From positions 99,586,852-99,650,851 of the forward strand of contig CM066728.1 in assembly GCA_033961575.1 (NCBI GenBank): 64,000 nt of DNA, written 5' to 3'. The position numbers were made by a program, and so were the translations under genes. Positions 54,226-64,000 of this stretch are shown here, piece by piece. Origin of the DNA: Aselliscus stoliczkanus (taxonomy: Eukaryota > Chordata > Mammalia > Chiroptera > Hipposideridae). Below the pieces are notes generated by a model. It worked only from the letters and a program-made list of their open reading frames with translations, did no database searches and was not told where the DNA came from. Numbering within the stretch: position 1 is the first letter of the stretch; the number at the start of each line of letters is the position of its first letter.

Positions 54226-56509
54226 TGCCTATATTATGACTATGTTTGATCTGAAGCTCCTGCTATTGCAGAATATTAAGTTATGCTTTGCTTCTGCCCC
54301 TGACTATATAACCTGCATCACCTATTCCTAACCATGAATTCCAGGGGCAGGATAGTAACACAGTCTTCAGAGCATTGGGTTAAGGGGACTAGGCAGATTT
54401 GGTGAGTGAGCATATCAAAATATCACATTACTAAACCCATCCTGGTTTAGTTTAAGTTTTGGGAACTAATCATTTTTCTTTTCTGTTGATGGAAACTAAG
54501 CCAGAACAATAATGTTTTCATTTTTTTAACTTTATATTGGAATTGAACTGCATATAACAACAGTGTAAATCCAAGAAAATTTTAAAAGTTAATGAAGCAG
54601 TATTGAAAGAGTTCCAGCTAAGTATACAAAATAAAATTAAAACATGATCACATTGTGTAGGAAAAACTAAACAGGATCTCAAAATCTAGGATACTTTTTT
54701 TCCCATTACAGCTTTACTTAATGGCAGAAAATAAAATACTGGTAACAAATACTTTCAAACATCTAGTAAATTAGAACATAACCCAAAAAGGACTGGTTTG
54801 GTATAAAGAGAATATGGGTCAAGATATTTTATGTTTCTTAATTATCAAAGATTTTGCTTGTGACTAGATTTGATAGAGTTTGTGAAGTCTAATACAATTT
54901 ATTATAGTAAAAGCATCCAAGTCACGATGAGTTAACATTCACCAGCATGTGAGAAAAATGTCAGATCCATTACAGTCACATTCATAAAAGGAATTTCTTT
55001 TGATTAGGCTTTGTGATCTTCAATGGAAGTTTTCAGGGCCATTGAAAAATTGCACACATCTTTTTCTGTGTCATTTGAAATTCTTCAGAGAGTAAATAAG
55101 GAAAGTGAATGGCTCTGCTAGACATTTCTCAATCATCTTTAAATGGGTCATGGTTTTAAATAGGATGTGTCAAATTGGAAGGATATGAACTAAATTATAC
55201 CTAAGTTTCACTGTATCATCTGCTTAATGAATTCTTTGCAGGGGGTCAGTGAGTCATCAAATACTAATTGCAAGTCATCCTCAAAGAATCAGATCAATGT
55301 AAAGAAAGTCAAAAACTAGCCTGAAAAAGAGGTAACTGAACAATAGCCATAGATATTCAGTGTCTATAGAAATAAAAAATCCAGTTATTAATGTCTGTAT
55401 TTTTAAATCCATCCCTTTTTGATTTCATTTCGTGAATCTGGACTTAGACCAAGGATTCATGACTAAAATCATAAAACCATTGAAGTGTTGTTGGCCTTTC
55501 CAATGTTGCATGACTTATGTTTTCATATGTGCGTAAAACATGTCTTTCATAGTTATACTGTTACAAAGTTGAATTTCTTTTCTTATTTTCATTGTTATAT
55601 CTTACTTTGGTTTTCCATTTCCTTTTTAATATTTACTGCTTTGATATTACACATTCTATTTTATATATTCAGTTTCATATTTAAAGTTTGAACAGGTATA
55701 TTTGATTGAAAAAATCCATAATAATAAATCTTTGCTCTTCTTGTGAACAACATAAAATATTATTAATATTTCACATCTTTTCTGCCACCTCTCTTCTAAC
55801 ATGGCATTGAGTCCTGTATTTTAATTCCTTCTTTTCTCACCGCAAAATATCCAGTATCAAATATTTGTTTATTGTTAACATTTGTTTAGATTTGCCACCA
55901 TGTTTACCAATTTCTGATCTCACCAGCCCTTTTGATATATCACAGTAGAATCTACACTTACTTTCTGAAAGGTGTCATATGTAAAAAAATAAATAAATAA
56001 AAAATAATTCTTTCATCTTCTGTTAGTGTTAGGTCTCTGCACTTGTTTCATAATATTTTATTTTTCCCTCAAGCTTGATTTGTGGTTTGATTTGTAGTAA
56101 AATGTGTGTATAATTCTACACTGAGAATTATTTTCTTTCATGATTCTTTCTAGGAAGTTGTCTAGCTTCTGTTTTTACTGTTGAAAATTATGTTCCCATT
56201 TGATTGCTGTTTATCAGCAGGCGATTGAAATGAGTGTTAGATTTTAAATTATTTTCTTTCTATCTGATGCTTCATAATTTTACCTTAACGTATTCAGATT
56301 TGTTTAACAAATGTTTATTGAAGATCTGCCAAGTGTTAGTCACTATTCTGGAACCCTTGTATATAGCAGTGTGGAGAGTCATTATGATCCCTCATTTGAG
56401 GACTGCCATCTTTCATCAATTCTGGAAAAGCCTCAGCTGCCATTGTTTAATTAGTATCCCCTTTTTTACACTCTATGACTTGTTAAAACTTCATATATAT
56501 GTATATACA

Positions 56510-56510
<1 letters not shown>
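54226..56510. other. AT-rich unique DNA
   Basis: No repeat family is firmly recognised and no gene is seen. The region is T-rich towards 55480-56500 and may include decayed L1. Confidence 0.4.

Positions 56511-56513
<3 letters not shown>

Positions 56514-56570
<57 letters not shown>
56514..56570. repeat. (GA)n microsatellite
   Basis: About 28 GA units, preceded by a short TATATGTATATACATATGG tract. Reading it gives an Arg-Glu repeat, an artefact. Confidence 0.97.
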
Positions 56571-56571
<1 letters not shown>

Positions 56572-56689
56572 ATTCTCATTCTACACGCACATCTTCAAAA
56601 AAATTTTTCATATTCTTAATCCTGGTAAACCTGTTTATTTCTGTTATGAATTTTCTCTCAGGCTGAACCTAAAATGTTCTGTATGATAT

Positions 56690-57600
56690 TAATTTTAGAT
56701 ATTTCTTTTTTAATACAGTACTTAGAGCTGTAAATTTTCAATCTGAGCACTGCTTTAGTTACATCTTATAAATTGTGCTAAGTTGTATTTTCATTTTCAT
56801 TCCTTTCAAAACATTTTCAAACTTCCTTATTTGATACACTGGTTGTTTTAAGAGTGTGTTGTTTCATTTCTATATACTTACAAATTTCCTTCTGATAATG
56901 ATTTCTAAGTTTATTAACACTGCAGAATGTACTTTTTATGGTTCCAATGCTTTGATATTATTGAGGCAACTCTTTATGGCCTAGAATATGCTTTATCATG
57001 CAGGGTGTTCCATGTGGTCTTGAAAAGAGTATATAATATTCTGTTTTCACCAAGTGGTGTGTGCTATAGATGTTGACTAGGTTTAGTTGATTTATAGAGT
57101 TATTCAAGTCTATTTCTTTGTTGATTTTCTGCCTATTTGATTTGTCCTTAGTGCAAGAGGCATATTAAAAACTCCAATTGTTATTTTTGAACTGTCCACT
57201 TTCCCTTCAATTCTGTCAGTTTTCGCAAAAAGTATTTTGAGAACTTGTTAAATACTTATGTGTTTAATTTGTTATATTTAGTCTTGATCAGCTGACTCAA
57301 CATTATATACTGTCCTTCTTTCCTTCTAACAACATTTTTGTTTTAAGGTTTATTTTTTTCTTATATTAATAAATCCACCCCAGCTTCCCTGATTGATCTT
57401 CACATAGTCTTTATTTTTTTCTAGCCATTTGCTTTCAATACTTTATATATATATATATATATATAAAGCATCTATCTTGTAAATAACGTATTGTAGGGTC
57501 TTGATTATTATATCAAATCTCATAATCTTTGACTTTTGTCTTCCGTTATACAATCCATTCACATTTAATGTTATTATTATTTTCTGTCATTTTTCTTTCT
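56690..57600 (-). mobile_element. Ancient L1 ORF2 (endonuclease side), minus strand
   Basis: This parallels the better L1 at 7560-8500 on the same strand: GGCCTAGAATATGCTTTATC, GGGTGTTCCATGTGGTCTTG, GATTTTCTGCCTATTTGATT and CAATCCATTCACATTTAATG correspond to 'ggcctaacatgtggtctatc', 'tccatgtgcacttgaa', 'gattttctgtatgga' and 'aatccatttacatttaatg'. It has many stops. A (TA)n run at 57445-57465 interrupts it. Confidence 0.8.
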
Positions 57601-57669
57601 CTGTATGTTGCATGTGTTTATGTATCTCAATTCTTCTTCTACTCTCTTCGTTTTTATTAAATGAACATA

Positions 57670-57981
57670 TTTTAGTGTAATATTTTAATTCCTTTGGTGA
57701 TGTTTAATTATATGATTTAGTTATTTTTCAGTGGTTATTCCAGGGCTTAAAATATGACTTTTAACTTTATCAAAATCTACTTCGTTAACACTGACTTGGA
57801 TCCAGTGAAATACATAAACTTTATGCCTAATAGCTCTATTTTATCCTTCCTTTTCTGCTCTGTTATTTCTGCTCTGTCATACATATTAGGTCTATATGTT
57901 ACAAACCCACCAACACATGGTATAATTACCACTTTATATAATCCTATGCCTTTTATAGTAGCTAAGAGGAAAGCAAAGCAA

Positions 57982-58017
<36 letters not shown>

Positions 58018-58180
58018 TGCTGGATCCATATATATATATAAAATTATATATATATAAATTTAATTATAAATTTAAATATAAATTTATTATATCAACCTTC
58101 TTTTTTTACCATTTCTGTTTCTCTTAATATCTTCATGTGGACTCCAGTTACCATCTGATATTTTTACTCCAATACAGTGT
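57670..58180 (-). mobile_element. Ancient L1, inter-ORF region of the same element
   Basis: CAGGGCTTAAAATATGACTT, CATACATATTAGGTCTATAT, ATGTTACAAACCCACCAACA and TTTACCATTTCTGTTTCTCT match the order seen upstream of ORF2 in L1M elements. It contains a (GT)n array and TA-rich expansions. Confidence 0.6.
57987..58015. repeat. (GT)n microsatellite
   Basis: About 14 GT units, followed by TA-rich low-complexity DNA to about 58090. Confidence 0.95.
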
Positions 58181-58507
58181 AGGATTTTTTGTTGTTGCTG
58201 TTGTTTTGTAACATTTGCATTATTTCCTTTTTTTTTTTTTTGGAGTAAACAAAACAAAACAAAAATCACTAGTTTGTTCTTAATTCCCCAAACACACACT
58301 TATGAATAATGGTCACTGCAAATGTTTGGAAGAACAAATGACAGAGTTGGAGCCTTTAGGCCATTTTTCAGCAACACAGCTTATTTGGGGAGTGGGAAGG
58401 GAGATTGCAGAAAACACTGGAATTACCTACAAAATTTTCCAGCTATTTCTGTCTTCATAGCTTCTATGGAAATAGATTCCTTTGCAAAATGAAAAAAGAT
58501 GCTGAGT

Positions 58508-58531
58508 GGGGTGGGGTGGGGGTATTAAGGG
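58508..58531 (+). other. Potential G-quadruplex motif
   Basis: GGGG-T-GGGG-T-GGGGG-TATTAA-GGG: four G runs with loops of 1, 1 and 6. This is sequence potential only. Confidence 0.6.
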
Positions 58532-58686
58532 ATGCTCTGACCACCAGAGGTCACAATGAAATAGACTTATTTCCAAAGTCAGCTTCTAGTGACTGAAATC
58601 CCTGGTTAATGAGGTTGTTGTTTTTGTTTCTTAGTGACTTTGTTGAACAACTTTGGTGAAGTCTGATACCCTGGTTTGGTGCTGAC

Positions 58687-58703
58687 TCTGATGTTTCTGT
58701 TCA

Positions 58704-58740
<37 letters not shown>

Positions 58741-58756
58741 CTGATGTTTCTGTTCA

Positions 58757-58797
<41 letters not shown>
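58687..58797. repeat. Compound minisatellite: (GAT)n with duplicated 17-bp spacer
   Basis: TCTGATGTTTCTGTTCA followed by about 12 GAT units (58687-58739), then the same 17 bases followed by about 13 GAT units (58740-58797). The period is about 53 bp, so the duplication took place after or together with the trinucleotide expansion. Confidence 0.95.
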
Positions 58798-60290
58798 GTT
58801 CTGTTTTTATCTTTTAAACTGGCTATTTAGGGAGTAACCACTGGGTTAGCATATTCCACTTACTGGTCAAAAGTTGTGTTTGAGCCACTTTGGCCACATA
58901 GATTTTTACTGTTTACCATTGTTGTTTGTGTGACTTAGAGGCTGCTACCACTATACGGGGAGTTTGTATTTTTGCCTCATGTTCACAGAATAGCTAGTAG
59001 CTTGGTGGTTTGTTCTTTGATCATTCCTGAGGAGGTAAAACCTTGCGCATATACAGTTTTACAGACTGCAAGGGATGTCTGCACTTTTATTTTTAAGCCT
59101 GGTTTCCTAAGAGTCGCCCTGGGTAAGAGAAGTATATTGTTCAGCTAGTATTTCATCAGGAGTTATACTTAAGTCCTTTGTGCCAGCATGGCTTCTTTCC
59201 TACATGAATGGATCTCTGTATGACTTGGGAAATGCTTTTAAATATACTTCACATCCCACTCTGCTTGCTCCTGAGTGGGCCCGCCTATCCTGTGCACTCA
59301 GGTTTTTCAAACCCCAGTGATTAGGAGAGCTCCTTTGACCCCAGCATTTTTTTTTTTTTTGACTGTTTTGGTTCTATCTGTTGAACTTCTGGCCGCTCTG
59401 TCCTTTCACTTGCTGCCACCAGTGTCAGAAGCTACCAGGATTTTCACAGTCATTCTCCACCAGGCTCTTCATTATTTCTGACAATCTTTATACATATAGC
59501 ATTCTTCATGCTCTGTTCCCCAGTCTCCTCTGGCAGAGCTGTGATCTCTGTGTCTTACTGACCCTCCTCTCCTCCTGCAGAAAAACTCTCCCCAAGGCAC
59601 AGGAGCTGGGGTGAGGACAGCAGCTCGCCAATGGGTTGAGGCCGGTAGACCTCATCTTCTCAGCTTGCGCTTCTCAACGCCAAACCGCCTCCTTGCCAGC
59701 GAGTGTGGTAGAGATCATCAGGGCTCCGGGATTCTTGGCCTTCAGTGCTTAGGAGTGAAGCTTCTCCTTTGCTATTAGGGGATGAGTGGAAATGAAGTCT
59801 TGGTCTTTTAGCCAAGCCCACCCAGGATAGATTTTCGGCAACAGGGGCTGGAGGGGAGGAATGGCATGAGAAGAGGTTAAGAAATGTCAGAAGCCTGTCA
59901 CTCTTGGGATAGAACTCTAGTCTGAAGGCTAGAACCTAGAGGGAGAGAATCCCCTTCAAGTCCATTCTCTCTCAGATTAAAATACCTGGAGGAGAGGTTG
60001 GATAACCTGCTGGGGGCCAGGAGAGGGGGGAACATAGGAGGAGAAGGTCAGAGCCGACTGTCTGTACTTACTGAGGTTTGGCAGGTTTTCTTAAATTAAT
60101 ATTTCTTCATATGCTGTATGCCTTTACGTCAATTTCCAGAATGTTAAATCATTATATTTAATTTTTCCCTGTTAAATCTTTGTTTTACTGTGGAGAAGTT
60201 CCTTCTGGGCTCCTCAATGTATCCTTCTGATATCCGTGCTGCAATATTTGCTTTTTATTGTAAATTTTCCACCTTATAGGAGCATATATT

Positions 60291-61040
60291 TCTCTATAAG
60301 CCTGTGTGAGTGATTTTAAATCTGGAAGCATCAAAAATAAGGTACTCATACTTTTTTTGGTTTCCCGCCTCCTTTTTATTATGTCTATGGTCTATTTTAC
60401 CTTTACAATGACTTCTCAAGGGTCTCATATTTATGTGGAATTCTCCATTCTAATTTGTCCCACCTACATTTACTCAATACCTATTTTCCCATGCTAATGT
60501 AACTACAGATATCATATTCACTAATTTCTGAGAGATCGATGTATTATAGGCAAAGCATCAAATCTTCATAGAACCCTCATTTTCCTTTACTTTCCTGAAA
60601 TCATAATTATTGATTTTAAAATTATGTTTATTATATTTCATTCACCATTTGATGTTTTGTTACTTGAGGATTATCTGATTACCCAATGCTCCATTCAGAT
60701 CGTAGAATCCTCCATTAATCAGCACAGCAAACCAGTTAAAGATTTATAGTAGTGGTAAGTTAATACATATTATTAGGTTAAATAAAAATTACCCAGTTTT
60801 TCTTTTTTCAAACATAATTAGTCTTTGATATTTTATTAAATTATTAAAGGTAAAAAGTATATTATTTACTTAACTCATAATTTGATTAGAGTAAATATAA
60901 TAATCACCCATTTATATTTTAAACAGCATAAACATATACATTTTATAGTTTATAAATTTCACGAATACCAAAATAAAGTTTTAATTTTCTTTTACCAAGT
61001 TTATTTCAGCCCACATTTCACTGTAGCAAAAGAAAAAGAA
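60291..61040. other. Unique AT-rich DNA
   Basis: No feature is recognised. Confidence 0.4.
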
Positions 61041-61053
61041 AAAAGTCAATTTC

Positions 61054-61487
61054 AGGGCAGCCGAGTGGCATATTGGTTAAGAGCTGGTTTTGGGTTGCCA
61101 GCGGCCCCAGTTCGGATCCCACATATGAGGGCCAGTGACACTGCCCTCTACAGCTAACAACAGCTCCACCTGGAGCTGGGCTGCTGTGAGTCCCCGGGGA
61201 CGGTGTAGGCTGCAGCCCCTGCTGCAGTGGGCTGCCGTAGGCTACAGTGAGTGGCCAGCAGCCAGCGTGAGCTGCCAATAGCCGCGGTGAGCGACCATCC
61301 AGAGGCCCGTGACCCATCTGCCTCATCCGGGAAGAGCGCAATGACGATACCAACATGGGCCAGTGAAGCAACATCCTCCGCAACTAGACTGAAGAACAAA
61401 AGGACAGCAGCTTGTCTGATCCCCTCCCCCAATTCCCCAACGCTGTTCCCCTCACCCAATTCCCCAATAAAATCTTAAAAAAAAAAA
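61054..61487 (+). mobile_element. Composite bat SINE (copy B)
   Basis: Nearly identical throughout to copy A at 46636-47082: head GGGCAGCCGAGTGGCATATT, shared GAGCTGGTTTTGGG, the same GC-rich body and the CCCCAATTCCCCAA-type tail. It lacks eight bases after ACAGCTAA (GATGGTGA in copy A). The tail has a repeated CCCAATTCCCCAA-like unit. The perfect duplication AAAAGTCAATTTC flanks it (61041-61053 and 61488-61500). Confidence 0.93.
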
Positions 61488-61500
61488 AAAAGTCAATTTC

Positions 61501-62050
61501 TCCATGTCTAAGTATCTACATAATTCTGGTTGAAAATTAGTTTCATTTTAGTGAACACTCAGTGAAATTCAACCCCCACTCACTTGCTCTTCCTTCTGTC
61601 TTCCTGTTGGAAAAACATCCATATTCCAGGTACATTGGTATTGTTTGATGGCATTCAGAGAAGGTCAGCTGGGCCCTGGTCACCTCTGTGCTGTGTTCAC
61701 TGTGGATGTCTTTGAAGTTGCATTAGGATGTAAAGCTATTGGTGGGGGCTGAAAACTGCAGGCTCCTTGCTTATCCTTTCCCCCTGGGATTCTGCCCATA
61801 CCTGCATCTGCCTTGGACTTTCCACACAGGAGAATCCGCTGTGGATCTCAACCCCCTTGTAATCACCTCCTTAGTAAGCAAAATAGACACCTCTGTGTTC
61901 CCAGCACCTTCCAAACTCCAGTCCAGGGTGTAGGAACCCAATGATTCTCCCCCAGGTCCCACAGGAGAAGGAAAGGAATGAACAGTGGTGAGAGAAGCAA
62001 TGATTTCAATTTTTTTCTCAGCTTCATTCTCCACCTTATACACCATTCCA
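61501..62050. other. Unique DNA
   Basis: No feature is recognised. The open frames 61739-61933 and 61771-62046 (minus) show no domain. Confidence 0.4.
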
Positions 62051-62054
62051 ACTC

Positions 62055-62235
62055 AGGGCCAGGTTCATGCATGGGCAACCAACACCGATGCACAGGGTCC
62101 CCTGCCCAGAAGAGCCTCACACTGGTTTAGTACTCTGCTGTCATTGCCTTGAAATTCTTAATACTTGTGGAATGAAAAGACTTGCATTTTTATTTTGAAC
62201 TGGGCCTCACAAATTATGTAGCTGGTGCTGCTTCT
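62055..62235 (+). mobile_element. Old interspersed repeat, family not named
   Basis: CAACACCGATGCACAGGGTC, GTACTCTGCTGTCATTGCC, TTGAAATTCTTAATACTTG and TGGGCCTCACAAATTATGTA recall a common mammalian repeat ('ctctgctgtcaccatcttgaaattcttaat ... gggccccgcaaattatgtag', in pieces). I cannot name it. Confidence 0.45.
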
Positions 62236-63360
62236 ACCTGCAGCTGGGTGGTGCCATTGAAAGTCCTCAGTAAGACTGTCACAAGACTAAAAAATAAAGT
62301 GTGCCCCATGTCCTTGGTCCCCTGAAGTTTGCTGAGGTGTTAACTCACCACTCCTCTGGCACTTGTCTTAATCTGGTTTGAAATTGTCTCCCATACTTGC
62401 AACTTCCTGTATTCCCCTTCTCTGTAAATGCCTTCAAGCCTCCATTCTTGAAATAATTTATCTCTTCTCAGTCACTGGGGAACTAATCTCCACTCTACCA
62501 CTTTTTTGGCATTTACTACTTCGGACTACAGTCATCTTGCCTTACTCCTACCCTCACCCAGAAACACACATACATATAAAACAAGTTTGTATGAAGATTA
62601 CCTGTGAATTCCACTGACTCATGTGGAATTTAAGCCAACAACAACAAGAAAAACAAGTAAAAGCCAAAAGTGTGCATTACCAATATTACGTTGTTTTATA
62701 AAAATTGGAAATAATGTATCTGCTTTGGTCTCCTACATTAATTGCCATCAGGATTGTTTAATTGAGGATGCGCTTTAAAAACATCAACAATTCAAGCTCT
62801 TAGAATTTGATCAATGTGTTAAATCTACAATGTGTTACCATCCTAAGGGAGAATTCTTAATCTACCTCATGATGCTAAAGTATCAATGATCTTTGATTAA
62901 AAGCTGCCACATCTTTCCAAAGGACAGGATTATCCCAATGATCTTGCATGATTTTTCCATCTTGTTAAACTCTGCTTTAAAGACTGGATGTCAGGAAGAC
63001 TGTGCCACAGAGATTGCCCCATCCTGCTCTCTACTCTTGCTCGAACTGCTCTCTATCAAACTGCCCATAACTTTACATTGTTTGAAACAATCTCAGGCAG
63101 AGGTAATTAAGATTCAAAACTCCTTTCACATCTGTTTTAGTGATTACTTGTTGTGATAGAAGCTTTAAGTAGGGTTTGGAGGTGCATAGGTACACAGATA
63201 GATTCAGAAGGTGAATTTCATATTTTATATTTTAATATTAATATGTCTTGTCCAAAGGAATAAAGAGCAGGTGATTGCTGTAATTTCTGATTTAATCATG
63301 AGAAGTTAATTGTTAAACGCTATTGCTAACTACCATATTAGTTAATGTGCATAAGACAAA
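62236..63360. other. Unique DNA
   Basis: No gene or repeat is recognised with confidence. The frame 62893-63156 (87 codons) has no domain. Confidence 0.4.
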
Positions 63361-63640
63361 CATTCAAAACTCTCCATGGCATACAGTAGTCATTTATTTT
63401 TCACAAGTCTGCTGGTCATCTGGGAAGCTCTTCTGCCTGTGTTAATGGTAGCTCAGCTCAGTGGCTCCTTTCCTTTTCCTAGGAATGGGGCTAGTTACAG
63501 TAAACATACTTTTCTAAGGCCCATGATAAAAGCTAAAGTGGGCACACCCAACTTCACAAGCATGTTTCAAGGCTCTACTGGATTCACATGCTTGCTTTTA
63601 TTGGCCAAAGTAATTATGGGTGAAAAATTAAGAAAAAGGA
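63361..63640 (+). mobile_element. Possible old repeat, weak
   Basis: TTATTTTTCACAAGTCTGCT, GGTCATCTGGGAAGCTCTTC and the later TTATTGGCCAAAGTAATT recall a widespread mammalian repeat but are too diverged to place. The 91-codon frame 63376-63651 is probably incidental. Confidence 0.3.
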
Positions 63641-64000
63641 AGTTCACCTGACTGCTACATTACTGGAAGAACTATAAAATTTCAGGGCAAAGTATATAAA
63701 TAGAGAAAAGGGTAAAGAACCAAAGCCCATAATTTATTGTATTCCAATTTCATTTTTTCTCTTTAATTTCAAGGACAAAGAATTTGGTGGTGATTGAATT
63801 ATTATTGTATGGTCAAAAACCAAACGTGTTTCATTGAAAGAGACTTCTATTGATGATAGCTATCAATTAAATTTAATATTCCTTGAAAAGGCACATCTGC
63901 TTTTCACAATAATTTTGGGGTCATGGTAAATAACTATGGAAAATCATTTACCAATTTCTGTATAACAAATAATTTATTAAGTACTTGAGATTTGTTGTGT
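63641..64000. other. Unique AT-rich DNA
   Basis: No feature is recognised. Confidence 0.4.

Larger units (their letters stand above)
58190..60290 (-). mobile_element. Probable 5' portion / 5' UTR of the ancient L1
   Basis: The interval is GC-richer than the window. On the complement, near 60180-60240, it reads CGGATATCAGAAGGATACAT and GAGGAGCCCAGAAGGAACTT, a phrase I associate with the far 5' end of L1M elements. With 56690-58180 it would form one nearly complete, very old L1. The middle (58600-59900) is less certain. No ORF1 frame survives. Confidence 0.4.

Noticed and set aside
56234..56686. 150-codon plus-strand frame with an Arg-Glu repeat
   Set aside because: The repeat is the (GA)n microsatellite. 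The flanks show no domain or start context and lie next to ancient L1 sequence.
58687..58797. Possible CRISPR-like repeat-spacer pattern
   Set aside because: Only two units, trinucleotide content, and a mammalian context. It is a minisatellite.
59275..59614. Possible host exons in a GC-richer stretch
   Set aside because: Two overlapping frames without domains. The GC content is better explained by the 5' part of an ancient minus-strand L1.

Overview
The window is a mammalian nuclear, intergenic or deep-intronic stretch. It is AT-rich and dominated by interspersed repeats. I find no intact protein-coding gene, no convincing host exon and no RNA gene. The organism is most probably a bat. The evidence is a recurrent short tRNA-derived SINE (head GGCCGGCC..GTGGCGCAGTGGTTAAGCGCTGGCTT, written here with a gap) together with a dimeric VES-like SINE ending in CCCCAATTCCCCAATAAAA. 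I associate both with bats, and the short one with rhinolophoid (Yinpterochiroptera) bats. That taxonomic call is inference from remembered families, not from a search.

Layout. 0-4 kb: unique AT-rich DNA, an ERV1-like LTR fragment (about 1.4-1.74 kb) and a 41-bp tandem duplication at 2.66 kb. 4-9.5 kb: an L1 3' UTR fragment on the minus strand with a nested SINE, then the best L1 of the window (6.69-9.12 kb, minus), which keeps recognisable ORF1, endonuclease and reverse-transcriptase pieces and abuts plus-strand L1 3' ends. 9.5-25 kb: old, sparse repeats (MLT1-type LTRs, ERVL-like internal sequence, Tigger, L2, L1 scraps) among long unique stretches. 25-35 kb: several young SINEs with clean target-site duplications, a minus-strand ERV1-like LTR, an L1 3' UTR, MIR and L2, a 300-bp alternating purine-pyrimidine tract and an ERV1-like LTR. 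35-44 kb: a cluster of mariner-like elements (five of the six copies in the window) and a Tigger/pogo element that retains part of a CENP-B-type DNA-binding domain. 44-62 kb: two copies of a long composite SINE, a perfect 20-bp hairpin, an 81-bp mariner MITE, a probable MaLR provirus (51.6-53.9 kb) with a SINE in its 3' LTR, an ancient minus-strand L1 spread over 56.7-60.3 kb, and many microsatellites. 62-64 kb: old unassigned repeats and unique sequence.

There are no operons or interacting genes here. The content is the history of successive transposition: ancient L2, MIR, MLT1 and Tigger, then L1, then mariner-like MITEs, then young SINEs. The most interesting points are the composite SINE subfamily, the mariner-like MITE family with a shared internal deletion and a transposase C-terminal remnant, and the inverted L1 structure. 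I found no new gene system.
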